From the NCBI GenBank assembly GCA_045579055.1, contig JAZNLK010000145.1:1-38307 (forward strand): a stretch of DNA of 38,307 nucleotides. Reading direction: 5' to 3'. The number at the start of each line of letters is the position of its first letter. Position 1 is the first letter of the stretch. The position numbers and the translations under genes are program-made. Below the pieces are notes generated by a model. That model worked only from the letters and a program-made list of their open reading frames with translations. It was not told the DNA's origin and searched no databases. Positions 1 through 9,100 of the stretch are shown piece by piece. The stretch comes from SIG440 sp045579055. GTDB taxonomy: Bacteria; Bacillota; Clostridia; Monoglobales; Monoglobaceae.

Positions 1-1
1 A

Positions 2-1444
2 ATCAAAAAGAGCAATCTGATTGCCGTAAGACGAAGCAGTGCAAATTCAGATTATGACAAAGCGATAATTGAGACATTCAAGGTTTCGAACAAAGCGGTG
101 AAAGTTATTTCCAAAAAGGATGAAACTGTTTCAAGTGTTGCAACTGACTTTGCTGTTTGGGATAAAATTATAGACAGCATTGAAATCGGAAAGGTTTATA
201 ACTTCTATACATATGAAGGCGTTGTTGTTATGGCAGTTGAAGATACCGAAAAGGGTCCCGAACATTTGTTCCTGATGAATATGGGCATTGACGGAAATGA
301 GCTTTCGAAGGTTTCGAAATTTGCGGTTATGGATCTGGATGGCAACTATGCGGAATACACAGGTGCCGAAAGAATTACTGTGGACGAGGTTCAGATGACT
401 CCCGAAGGTGCAAAGGATGCACTTTTTGCATCGGCACAGATTGGTAACGGTAAAAATGCGGATTATCCATATTCGCAGCCAATCAGAGTTAAGTTCAATT
501 CAAAGGGCGAAATCAACTGGATTGACACATTCGCAGAAAGCGAAAATGACGATGAGAATTCTTTGAAGTTTGATGAAAAGTCTGTTCCTGTGAATACTAC
601 ATCTAACGGTCTCAGATATTCACAGTACAGCGAGAGTCTTTATAACTCAACCGAAGAAAAGCCCACATACTACACAACTCATATTGTGAGCATTGATTCG
701 GCGACAAAGGTTTTGTTTGTTCCTGATGAAAGATTTGAAGAAGATGCATATTTTGCAAAGGATTTCAGCGCAGGCGGCAATTACCTTGTTGACCCCATTG
801 GAATGGATGAACTTCTGCGAGTTGCGGATGTTGTTTATGTTTATTACAAGCCTTCACAGCAGGCTCTTGGAACATATACCCGTCAGACACTTATTTCTGA
901 CCTCAGAACAGAATTAAACGAAGATGGCGATGCGGTATATATTATTGAAGGCTACTATCAGAACAATCTGAAAACATATACCTGTGATGAAGAATTATTC
1001 AGAGAAATGGCGGTTGGTGATATCTACAGATTTGAAACCGACAGAAAGGGTCATATTGCAACATATTCAAAGCTGTTCTCGGTTAATGAGGGAATTCCAT
1101 CAAGAGATAACCGTCAGAAGTTGACCAACGCAAATCCCACTTCTGGTCTTGCGGGCTATACCGGAACAATATTCGGAACACTTATTCACGCAGAAGGCGG
1201 ATTCGTCAGAGTATGTCAGGCACTTATAACCGATGAAGAACCCTTTGATACCGAATTCAAGGTTGATAACTTCTCCCTTTCTTCAACTTCGGTATACAGA
1301 TACACAACAATTCAGGGTCAGCCTGTGATTGAACTTGCGTCAATCAGCGATGCAATTCCCTATTCACTTGACCCCGAACATCCGTCAACATTGATTGTTA
1401 ATGTGTTGAACGGAACTAACCAGATTATAATTTACGAACCTTAA
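2..1444 (+). CDS. C-terminal part of an exported SLH-type surface protein (family D, copy 1), 5' end outside window
   Basis: The reading frame is open from the first bases, so this is the last 480 codons of a longer gene; the GTG at 98 is internal. The protein is a diverged paralogue of the complete 905-residue SLH protein at 28309-31026. Shared landmarks are 'RSSxNSDYD' at the visible start, then '(F/L)FTYxxxVVMAV', '(Y)PxxQPI', and a final 'VxVxNGxxxIIIY'-like strand. By that comparison roughly 425 N-terminal residues, including signal peptide and SLH domains, lie off the left edge. The visible part is beta-rich, has no catalytic motif I recognise, and is probably the exposed portion of a wall-bound protein. 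It lies 20 nt before the 1465 gene, presumably in one operon, and the same D-then-A order recurs at 28309-35433. SLH content is inferred from the paralogue, not seen. Confidence 0.85.
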   Translation: MKKSNLIAVRRSSANSDYDKAIIETFKVSNKAVKVISKKDETVSSVATDFAVWDKIIDSIEIGKVYNFYTYEGVVVMAVEDTEKGPEHLFLMNMGIDGNELSKVSKFAVMDLDGNYAEYTGAERITVDEVQMTPEGAKDALFASAQIGNGKNADYPYSQPIRVKFNSKGEINWIDTFAESENDDENSLKFDEKSVPVNTTSNGLRYSQYSESLYNSTEEKPTYYTTHIVSIDSATKVLFVPDERFEEDAYFAKDFSAGGNYLVDPIGMDELLRVADVVYVYYKPSQQALGTYTRQTLISDLRTELNEDGDAVYIIEGYYQNNLKTYTCDEELFREMAVGDIYRFETDRKGHIATYSKLFSVNEGIPSRDNRQKLTNANPTSGLAGYTGTIFGTLIHAEGGFVRVCQALITDEEPFDTEFKVDNFSLSSTSVYRYTTIQGQPVIELASISDAIPYSLDPEHPSTLIVNVLNGTNQIIIYEP

Positions 1445-1464
1445 ACCAAGAAAGGAAGAATAAC

Positions 1465-4400
1465 ATGAAAAAAATAATTTCATTTATATGTACAATAGCT
1501 CTTATGTGTACCGTTCTGGCTCCTTTGGCGGTGGTTGAGGTTTCAGCAGCTGCAAAAGACCCGTGGGCAGATTGGCTTTTGGAAAACGGAGCATATGTTG
1601 AAGATGGAGTTTTGGTTCTCAAGGACCTAAGTTCTGCAAAACTCAACGGACAGCTCCCCGACCAATACACACTGAGCTTTTCAATGAAGGTTGATACCTT
1701 TGGCGGTTCAATGTATTTTCAGGCGGTAAACGGTATTGCGCGTGGCGGATTTTATATCGGCAACGGCAGAATCCGTGCAATGGATGATCAGAACGGCTAC
1801 CTGACTGTTGCTGATATGGGAAGCTGGCATGACTACGTTCTTGAAATTGACACAATCGGAAAAACACAGAAGGTTTATGTTGACGACGTTTTTATCGGTA
1901 CTCATAATCTTGACAAAACCAGCTCAAGAAACCTTATTCACATAGGAAGCCCTGCAGGTGCAGGATTCAGAGTAAGTGACTTTTCACTTACCGCTGATAG
2001 TGCTGTTCCCGGAGCGGATCTGAAGGTTCCTGAAGGCTACAGCGAAGCATTCTTCGAAGACTTCCATACAACCGACGGCTGGATGGTTGACACAATGTAT
2101 GTTACCCATTATCCGGAAGACGGAATCATCCGTCTGCATCAGAACAAGGAGACCCAGGTGTACAGAAGTGTTGAAAAGCCACTTCGTCCGCCCACGAACT
2201 ATGATGCGGAATTCAGAATCAAAATGAATGAGCTTCCCGAAGATATTTTCTCAGGTCGAAGCATGATTGAGCTTTCAACCGACAGCCGTCATGCGTGGCT
2301 CTATATTTACGAAGACCATATTGCAATCAACAACTACAGTCTCAACGGTGAAGACCCTCTTTATGACGGACCTCAGAATGCAATTATGTATACCATCGGA
2401 TATGATTGGCATACATTCAAGGCAGAAGTGCGTGACAAGTACGTGACATGGTATGTTGATGACCAGCTTCTCATGAGCTACCGTATGCTTGGAAGCAGTG
2501 CAAACCGTTGGCATATTGCAATTTTCCAGCAGAACGAAGGTAACCTCGGTTCTGATATTTCGGTTGACTGGGTTAAGTACACGCCATATTTTGAGGATTC
2601 TCTCAAAATGGTGTCACCCGTCAACGGAACGGAGATGGGTGAAGAACAGAATGTGCTTCTCAAGGCAGAAACAACCCTTGATACAGACAAGATTGATTAC
2701 TATGTGAATAATGCGTATGTTGGAAGCGGATACAAGGCTGACGACTATGCATATGTTCTCAAAAATATGAAAATCGGCACATATAACGTAAAGGCAAAGG
2801 TGGAAAATGTTGAAACTGCAGAATGGACATTTGTGGTGAACAAATCTTTTGAAGCAGAGCTTGTTGCGGACAGAGACAGCATAAAAACAACAGAATCCGT
2901 AAAGGTGACTGCAAATGCAAAGTCTGCTTCTCAGAATTCTGTTGCAACAAAAGCAGAGTTTTACCTCAACGGTCAGCTTTATTCGACCGATAATGCCTAT
3001 CCTTTTGAAACAACCCTTTCAAATCTCAAAGTGGGAACTGCGAGCGTTTATGCAAAGGTATATAATGCCACAGGAACATTTTTTGAAACCGAACCCAAGC
3101 TCATAAAAGTGAATTATGCTCCCGAAAAGGCAATTGACATAACTCAGGAATATGAACTGAATTATGATTATGTATCGGGAAACGGCAAGGTTGAACTGTC
3201 TGACGGATATTTCAAGCTTTCTCTTGCCAATAACGGCGAAACTCTCACATATCTCACTGATGAGGGCGAAAAGACATATTCGGGTCTTGGTGCAGGTACA
3301 TACAAGGTTGTTGCAACGGCAGGTCATGCAGAGCTTTACTGGAAAAATCAGTTTGTTGTGTCCTTCCTGATGCCTCACGTTGCATCCGACGACAGCCTGA
3401 ACTATTCAGGTGTTTCAAATCTGAATCTCGGTGGTTCCGGTGTCAAGGCAGAACGCTATCACATTGATTGGAACGGTAAGACAGAACTTATTGAGGACAC
3501 AGTTCCCGACACAAAGTATTATTCAATCGAGTTCGACAAAAAAGATGCATCAAGTGAAACTCTGGAATTTTATGACGGAATATTTGAAAATGTGATTTCC
3601 TTCCGTGAAGATGGTATTTATGCGAAGCGTCAGCTCACAGGTCATGCGGAAGTTACAGAACTGAAGCTTTCAGACAAAGTTGAAGCAGGTTATTATCGCT
3701 TGACGGTGGGCTTCGGTATTGCACAGCTTTTCCGCAACAATGTTCTTGTTGGAGGCTATCGTTGTCCCCTTGCAGGAAACCGCAGAATGCTTATCAGAAA
3801 GGTAAGCAATCCCCAGTCCACAACTTTTGTTTCAATCAAGAATACAGATGATGTGTACTATCATACCGAGGATTTTGAGGAAAACAGCGAAATTACATAC
3901 AGCGAATACTGGATGGTTCAGCCCGAAACATACCGCACATACAAGACTGACAGCCTGACGCCCACAAGAAAAACCGAAGGTGGCAACAGCTTTATGAGCA
4001 TCAAGGGTCAGGGCGTTTATATCATCAATGGTCTTGACTTGAATCCTTCAATCAAGTGGCGCGGCAGATTCGATAGTGAAGAAGGAAAAGCATATCTTGT
4101 CCTTCGTCGCAGCTACGGTGATTCCCACACAAAAATGGGATATGACTTCGGCAAAAAACAATGGTTCTTTGACATTGTTGAGAGCAACGGCGAAGTTCTT
4201 TTCAGCGCGGTGAAGCCTGATGCAACTGTGAAGAGCGGTGAATGGCATAACTTTGAACTCGTGGCTGATGACTTTAATGTTTCGCTTCTGATGGACGGAA
4301 AAAATGTCTTTGATGTGAAAATTGACAATTCAACATCCATTCTCAGATACGGAAGATTCGGATTCGGTCTTGTTGGCAGTGCATACAGCTTTGATGACCT

Positions 4401-5835
4401 TGTTTATGTGGGTAAGGGACGTGTTTCCCCGGGTATCACAATGACCACAGGCGGAAACTACGGGGCATCATCTGTTGTTCCCGGTACATTCTTTAAGGGT
4501 GCTGACGGAACAATTTACGGTACAAACCTTGAAGGCTCGGTGATTTCGAAAGATGGCGGTCTCACATGGGGCGAATACATCCCTGCGGCAAGCAATACCG
4601 ACAGAACACTTGCTAAATCCGTTGTGAAGATGCCTGACGGAACATTGGTTCAGTTAACGGGTAATGCAAACACAGGCTCGTTCTCAAAAATCTCAAAGGA
4701 CGGCGGAAAGAGCTGGAGCAGTGAATACCTGATTTCGGCTGACCATGGTTCGGTTGGTGCGGTTTCGCGTCTCACCTGCACAAAGTCGGGAAGATTGTTT
4801 GTCTGCACAACTCAAGGTGCTGAAGAATTTGGTGTTCAGTTCGTGTTCTATTCGGACGACGGTATAAACTGGACGAAGTCTGCAACAGACTTCACAACCT
4901 ACAATACGGGAATTGTTATGAACGAAGCAATCGTTATCGACACCCCACGTGAAAATGAAGTTTGGTTCTACGGACGTTCAAATTCAGGATTCCTTGATTA
5001 CTGGGTATCATATGACAACGGTGCAACCTTTGACCTGACACCTCATCATTCGGGTCTCATTCATCCTGAAACTTGTTTCCGTATTGAACGTGACTGGGAT
5101 GAGGAAGAAACCTATTACGCAATCAATATATATGATACTGAAACTTCAAACCAGAGATATATTCAGCAGCCCAGAAAGAGGGTTGGTATTGTTGTGAGCC
5201 GTGATGGCATGAAGACATGGGAATATATCACCGACCTTATGGAAGGTAACGAATGGGGCGGAACAGGTCACACAAGCGACTCAATCGTGTTCCTGATTGA
5301 TAATGTTCTTATCTGGAGAACAGCCAATGCTGAAGGCTACGGTGGTCAGATTTTCGGAGCTCAGAAGCTTGAATATGTGAAGTCGCTGAAGCGTTATCCC
5401 GAACTTCGTGAAAGAACCTTCATTGGTTACGATGTTCTTGCGACAACAGCTCAGAACCACAGCGTTCTTCCCAAAACTGACGGCAAAGCATGGATTTATG
5501 GCGATTTCTATGATGTGAAGGTTGCAGACGGTCGGGTGGACGTTGCAACAGCTGAAAAGATGTTCGGAGTGGCTGCACAGAAAAACGGTTCAGGCGTGAC
5601 TTTGTGTCTTGGTGACGGAAAGGTTACATTCACCGAAGGAAGCACAAGCTACGATGTGAACGGTGCGGCAAAAATTGCAGAACGTGCGGTATATGCAAAC
5701 GGATATCTTGACATAAAGACACTTTGTGAGATTTACGGCAGAGCGTTCCGTGAAGCGGATAATTCGTATTCAATTCTCGACAAAGCAGAGTCGGTTGACA
5801 AGTTCCAAAAAATGATTGACAGACTTGCGGGCTAA
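1465..5835 (+). CDS. Secreted multi-domain protein with Asp-box (sialidase-superfamily) propeller, family A copy 1
   Basis: 1,456 residues. ATG 1465 follows AAAGGAAG at 1451-1458. Signal peptide is residues 1-28 (…VSA-AA). Domains by eye: ConA/LamG-like 30-178 and 190-378; two Ig-like domains 380-460 and 462-555 with the 'YYVNxxxVGS' pattern; two copies of a roughly 110-residue module at 558-670 and 683-798 ('DGYFKL', 'GYYRLTVGFGIAQLFRNN'); a third ConA-like domain 801-987; a beta-propeller 992-1310; and a C-terminal domain 1342-1456 resembling the copper-amine-oxidase N-like stalk ('VTFTEGSTSYDVNG'). The propeller has clear Asp boxes SKDGGLTW and SKDGGKSW plus weaker ones (SYDNGATF, SRDGMKTW). 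It keeps a Glu and Arg in 'NEA…YGRSNSG', but I see no FRIP motif, so sialidase activity is not supported. No SLH, LPXTG or dockerin is present. Likely role: extracellular glycan binding or cleavage. Closest relative here is 31054-35433. Confidence 0.93.
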   Translation: MKKIISFICTIALMCTVLAPLAVVEVSAAAKDPWADWLLENGAYVEDGVLVLKDLSSAKLNGQLPDQYTLSFSMKVDTFGGSMYFQAVNGIARGGFYIGNGRIRAMDDQNGYLTVADMGSWHDYVLEIDTIGKTQKVYVDDVFIGTHNLDKTSSRNLIHIGSPAGAGFRVSDFSLTADSAVPGADLKVPEGYSEAFFEDFHTTDGWMVDTMYVTHYPEDGIIRLHQNKETQVYRSVEKPLRPPTNYDAEFRIKMNELPEDIFSGRSMIELSTDSRHAWLYIYEDHIAINNYSLNGEDPLYDGPQNAIMYTIGYDWHTFKAEVRDKYVTWYVDDQLLMSYRMLGSSANRWHIAIFQQNEGNLGSDISVDWVKYTPYFEDSLKMVSPVNGTEMGEEQNVLLKAETTLDTDKIDYYVNNAYVGSGYKADDYAYVLKNMKIGTYNVKAKVENVETAEWTFVVNKSFEAELVADRDSIKTTESVKVTANAKSASQNSVATKAEFYLNGQLYSTDNAYPFETTLSNLKVGTASVYAKVYNATGTFFETEPKLIKVNYAPEKAIDITQEYELNYDYVSGNGKVELSDGYFKLSLANNGETLTYLTDEGEKTYSGLGAGTYKVVATAGHAELYWKNQFVVSFLMPHVASDDSLNYSGVSNLNLGGSGVKAERYHIDWNGKTELIEDTVPDTKYYSIEFDKKDASSETLEFYDGIFENVISFREDGIYAKRQLTGHAEVTELKLSDKVEAGYYRLTVGFGIAQLFRNNVLVGGYRCPLAGNRRMLIRKVSNPQSTTFVSIKNTDDVYYHTEDFEENSEITYSEYWMVQPETYRTYKTDSLTPTRKTEGGNSFMSIKGQGVYIINGLDLNPSIKWRGRFDSEEGKAYLVLRRSYGDSHTKMGYDFGKKQWFFDIVESNGEVLFSAVKPDATVKSGEWHNFELVADDFNVSLLMDGKNVFDVKIDNSTSILRYGRFGFGLVGSAYSFDDLVYVGKGRVSPGITMTTGGNYGASSVVPGTFFKGADGTIYGTNLEGSVISKDGGLTWGEYIPAASNTDRTLAKSVVKMPDGTLVQLTGNANTGSFSKISKDGGKSWSSEYLISADHGSVGAVSRLTCTKSGRLFVCTTQGAEEFGVQFVFYSDDGINWTKSATDFTTYNTGIVMNEAIVIDTPRENEVWFYGRSNSGFLDYWVSYDNGATFDLTPHHSGLIHPETCFRIERDWDEEETYYAINIYDTETSNQRYIQQPRKRVGIVVSRDGMKTWEYITDLMEGNEWGGTGHTSDSIVFLIDNVLIWRTANAEGYGGQIFGAQKLEYVKSLKRYPELRERTFIGYDVLATTAQNHSVLPKTDGKAWIYGDFYDVKVADGRVDVATAEKMFGVAAQKNGSGVTLCLGDGKVTFTEGSTSYDVNGAAKIAERAVYANGYLDIKTLCEIYGRAFREADNSYSILDKAESVDKFQKMIDRLAG

Positions 5836-5857
5836 ACCGACAGGTTTAGTCAATGAA

Positions 5858-5882
5858 AAATTCAAAATGAGAAATTCAAAAT
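5858..5882. repeat. Short A-rich direct repeat
   Basis: AAATTCAAAAT occurs at 5858-5868 and again at 5872-5882, a 14-bp period, directly between the stop codon of the preceding gene and the hairpin at 5886. It may be slipped-strand duplication or the worn end of a small repetitive element. No function is evident. Confidence 0.6.
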
Positions 5883-5885
5883 TGA

Positions 5886-5913
5886 CGTATGGGGGAGTTT
5901 TCTTCCCCATACG
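5886..5913 (+). terminator. Stem-loop downstream of the D'-A1 unit, probable terminator
   Basis: CGTATGGGGGAG (5886-5897) pairs with CTTCCCCATACG (5902-5913) over a TTTT loop, a 12-bp stem with one G-T pair. The hairpin is strong, but the following sequence (GTTTCTC) is a poor U-tract, so termination may be partial and some transcripts could read through to 6106. Confidence 0.6.
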
Positions 5914-5987
5914 GTTTCTCAAATTAAAGAATAGTGAATAAAGAATAAAAGTGGTTGCTTTGCAAAGCTATGATTTGGATTTTTTAA

Positions 5988-6037
5988 TCTCAATTGCGGA
6001 ACACAGATAGAAGTGTGTCTTTGTTCCATAATTGAGA
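5988..6037. repeat. Imperfect inverted repeat upstream of the 6106 gene
   Basis: TCTCAATT (5988-5995) pairs with AATTGAGA (6030-6037), and GGAACA (5998-6003) pairs with TGTTCC (6022-6027). A two-base internal mismatch lies between the arms, and a further ACAC/GTGT pairing sits inside. It lies 70-120 nt before the next start codon and could be a leader RNA hairpin, a protein-binding dyad or a remnant of a small mobile repeat. I see no convincing sigma-A promoter in 5836-6105. Confidence 0.5.
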
Positions 6038-6105
6038 ATGAGTATCGGAAAATATGGGGTCTGTCAGATTGACGGATGCAGAAAAAAAGAAGGGAGTTTT
6101 GAAAA

Positions 6106-9100
6106 ATGAAAAAACTTGCATTGTTTCTCAGCTTGGTAATGACTATTTTATCCTTTGGAGGATTGGCGGTATCTGCGGCAAACATTGCCGACGATTCCAC
6201 CGACGGTGAACTGGTCTGGGGCGGCTATACGTGGGATGCCAAGTGTATTCCTGAAGGCGTTGCAACTACGGTGAAAAATGCCGAAGCGTGCGGACACGGC
6301 TGGATGTATGTGGATACCGATGGGGTTATGACCTTCAGAATGGAGCATAACGGTTCGTCAAGAGGTCAGTTCCATATGATTCAGATTCCCCACGGAGCGG
6401 CAGGTCTTCCTGAAAACTTTGATGTGGAATTTGATATGCAGATGACAGAATACGGCGAAGGTCTGGGATTTCAGATCTTTGTGCCGGGCATGCGCCTTTA
6501 TTCGGAATTTGAAAGTCGTGGATTTCTCTATCAGGGCAATGACGGCATAAAGCTCCTTGACTATAATATGGACAATGAGTGGCACAACTGGCGTATGGCT
6601 GTCCGTGAGGACAAGTACAGCGTGTTCTGTGACGGTCAGGAAATTCTCACCGATGAGCTTCAGAATGTGACAACTTCGGCATATGATGGTGATGTGAGGT
6701 TTTATTCAAGTCCTTCGGTGAATGTTTCGCCCAAGGCACAGATGAAGAATTTCAACATAACCAAGTATGAGAATTATATCGGAATGACCCCTGATGCAGA
6801 CAGCTCCTATACTTTTGGTGAAAATGTGGTGTTCAAAGCCAATGTGACAGACGGTGCTGAAAAGGTTACATATTATGCAGGAAATGTGCCGATAGGTACA
6901 GCAACTGCGGCGGAAAACTATGAATATACCCTTGATAATCCTTCGGTTGGTGCATATACTGTTTGGGCAAAGACTTCAACGGGTATGGTTACCTTTCCGA
7001 GAACCTTCAAAGTGACAAATGAGACAGATGCGGAGATTGTTTGTTCCGAAAATATAAATTATGGTGAGACAGCGGCACTTTTGGTTGAAAATATTCCCGA
7101 TTCTGTCGGTTATGTGCAGTATTTTGTGAACGGTGTTGAGGCAGGAATTGCCGAGAAAAGTCCATATTCCTTTGAGGCGGACATTCCAAATGTGGGAAGC
7201 TCTTCGGTTTGGGCAAAGATTTATATGAATGACGGAACTCATGTCACAACAGCCACAAAAACCGTGAATGTGACAGCGAAAAGTGCAGGAAGCTACGGTG
7301 TGAGCCGTGAATATGACCTGACCTTCAAAAATTCAGGATCGGGAAGCATTGCGGTCAATGACGGATACTTCAAACTGAAAATGGACAGAAGCGGAAGTGG
7401 CTTTACATATGAAACCCGTGACGGCACAGAAAGATTCGGTGGCGGTTCAGGGGTATACCGTGCAATTGTCAGCGCAGGTATTGCTGATGTTTACAAGGAC
7501 GGTCAGCTTGCATTTTCCTACTATCTGCCCCGAAGCAACGGAGAATCCGGAATGAACTATTCGGGATTTTCGGATGTTGTTCTCACGGGTAGCGGTGTGA
7601 AAAATACTGTGTTTGAACGGAAGTTTGAGAGCGAAAGGGAAACCCTTGACGAAAACATCAACATGGGACTTTTCTATTCCCTTGAGTTCGACAAAACCGA
7701 TGCATCTTCGGAATCAATCCTTCTTTATGACGGTGAATATGAGATTTCGCTGAAATTCAACGGCGGAATTACCGCTCTTGTTCAGCCTGAAACAGGCGGC
7801 AACACCTATGAACAGAAGCTTACAGATAAAGTTGAGTCGGGATATTACCGCTTGACGGTTTATCGTGGACTTGCAAATCTTTTTGTGGATAATCGCTATG
7901 TGGGTGCCTTCCGTGCTCCAAAGGAAGCAGGAAGAAAGACCCTTCGCAGAACAATGTCGAATCCGGGTGCCACAACAATTGCGGCAATTAAAAACTCTGA
8001 TGACGTGTTCTACTTCACAGATGATTTCAGCGGCAACGGTCAGCGTGAACCTTTGGAATACTGGTATAACATATATAAGGATGCAAAGGGAACTGTGGAA
8101 AACGGTGCAATGAAAATCAGCGGTGACGGCACTTGGCTTCTTGATGCAACCGCTGAAAATCCCGAAATCCGTTGGACAATGACACCCGAACTGACCGAAA
8201 CTGTCACCGAGAACAGCGGAAGCGGTAGTGGCAGTAATTGCGAAGGTGACAACAGCGGTAGCGTAACCACAGTTACACGTTCGGGAAAGTTTGCAATCGG
8301 TGTCAGATACCGTGACGAATACGACAATGTGAAAATCAGATATGACCACAACGGTGGCGTGTGGTCGCTTACCCAAAGAACCGCAGGAACAGAAGAAACT
8401 CTTGCAACTGCAACAAAGGCTTTGGTCAATAACGAGGCAAAGAAATATGAACTGATTGTCGAAAATGATTTGCTGACCCTGAATTGTGGCGGTGAAAGCA
8501 TTTTCTCGGCTGTTCCGCTGACTTTCCTCGGAAACGGTAAATTCGGACTTAGTCTTGATGGGGCAACATCGCTTACAGTTGATGACATCAGCTATGTGGG
8601 CAATGGCAAGGTTAATTCGGGTATCAGCTATTCCTTCTGGACGGCAGAAGAGGTTGAAGAAACAGTTGAATTCCTTGGTGGACAGAATGGTGAGGTATAT
8701 TTCAGCACACTCACATCTGAACCTAAACGTGTGGTGTACACCACAACCGATGGCGAAAACTGGACAGGACCTGTTGAAAACACAAACTTCACCCGTGATG
8801 CGGTGAACTTGCAGTCGGGACGTGTTCTGAGAATTGAAAGTGCAAGCGGCATCAGCCGTGCAACCCTTTGCGAGGCGGATGGTGTGACCGTTGCAACAGA
8901 CGACAACGGAAACAATATTGCAAAGTTTGTGTCAATCCAGTCCCCTGACGACACCGCAAGACGTTGGGCGATGCCCGGCAGACTTACTCAGGGCAAAAAG
9001 GTATGGGGAACAGGGGAAAATGCGGCTCCCAGAGTTTATTATGTTATGAACGAAGGCTCCGAGGTCAGTGGTGACATCACCCTTTATTTCTCGGATGACG

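Noticed and set aside
4440..5400. Naming the propeller genes as sialidase (nanH-like)
   Set aside because: Asp boxes are shared by many propellers, and the FRIP arginine motif is not visible, so only superfamily membership is claimed.
7714..8376. Long minus-strand open frame opposite the 6106 gene
   Set aside because: Antisense shadow of a strongly coding frame; Cys/His/Ile-rich translation, no ribosome binding site, no domain.
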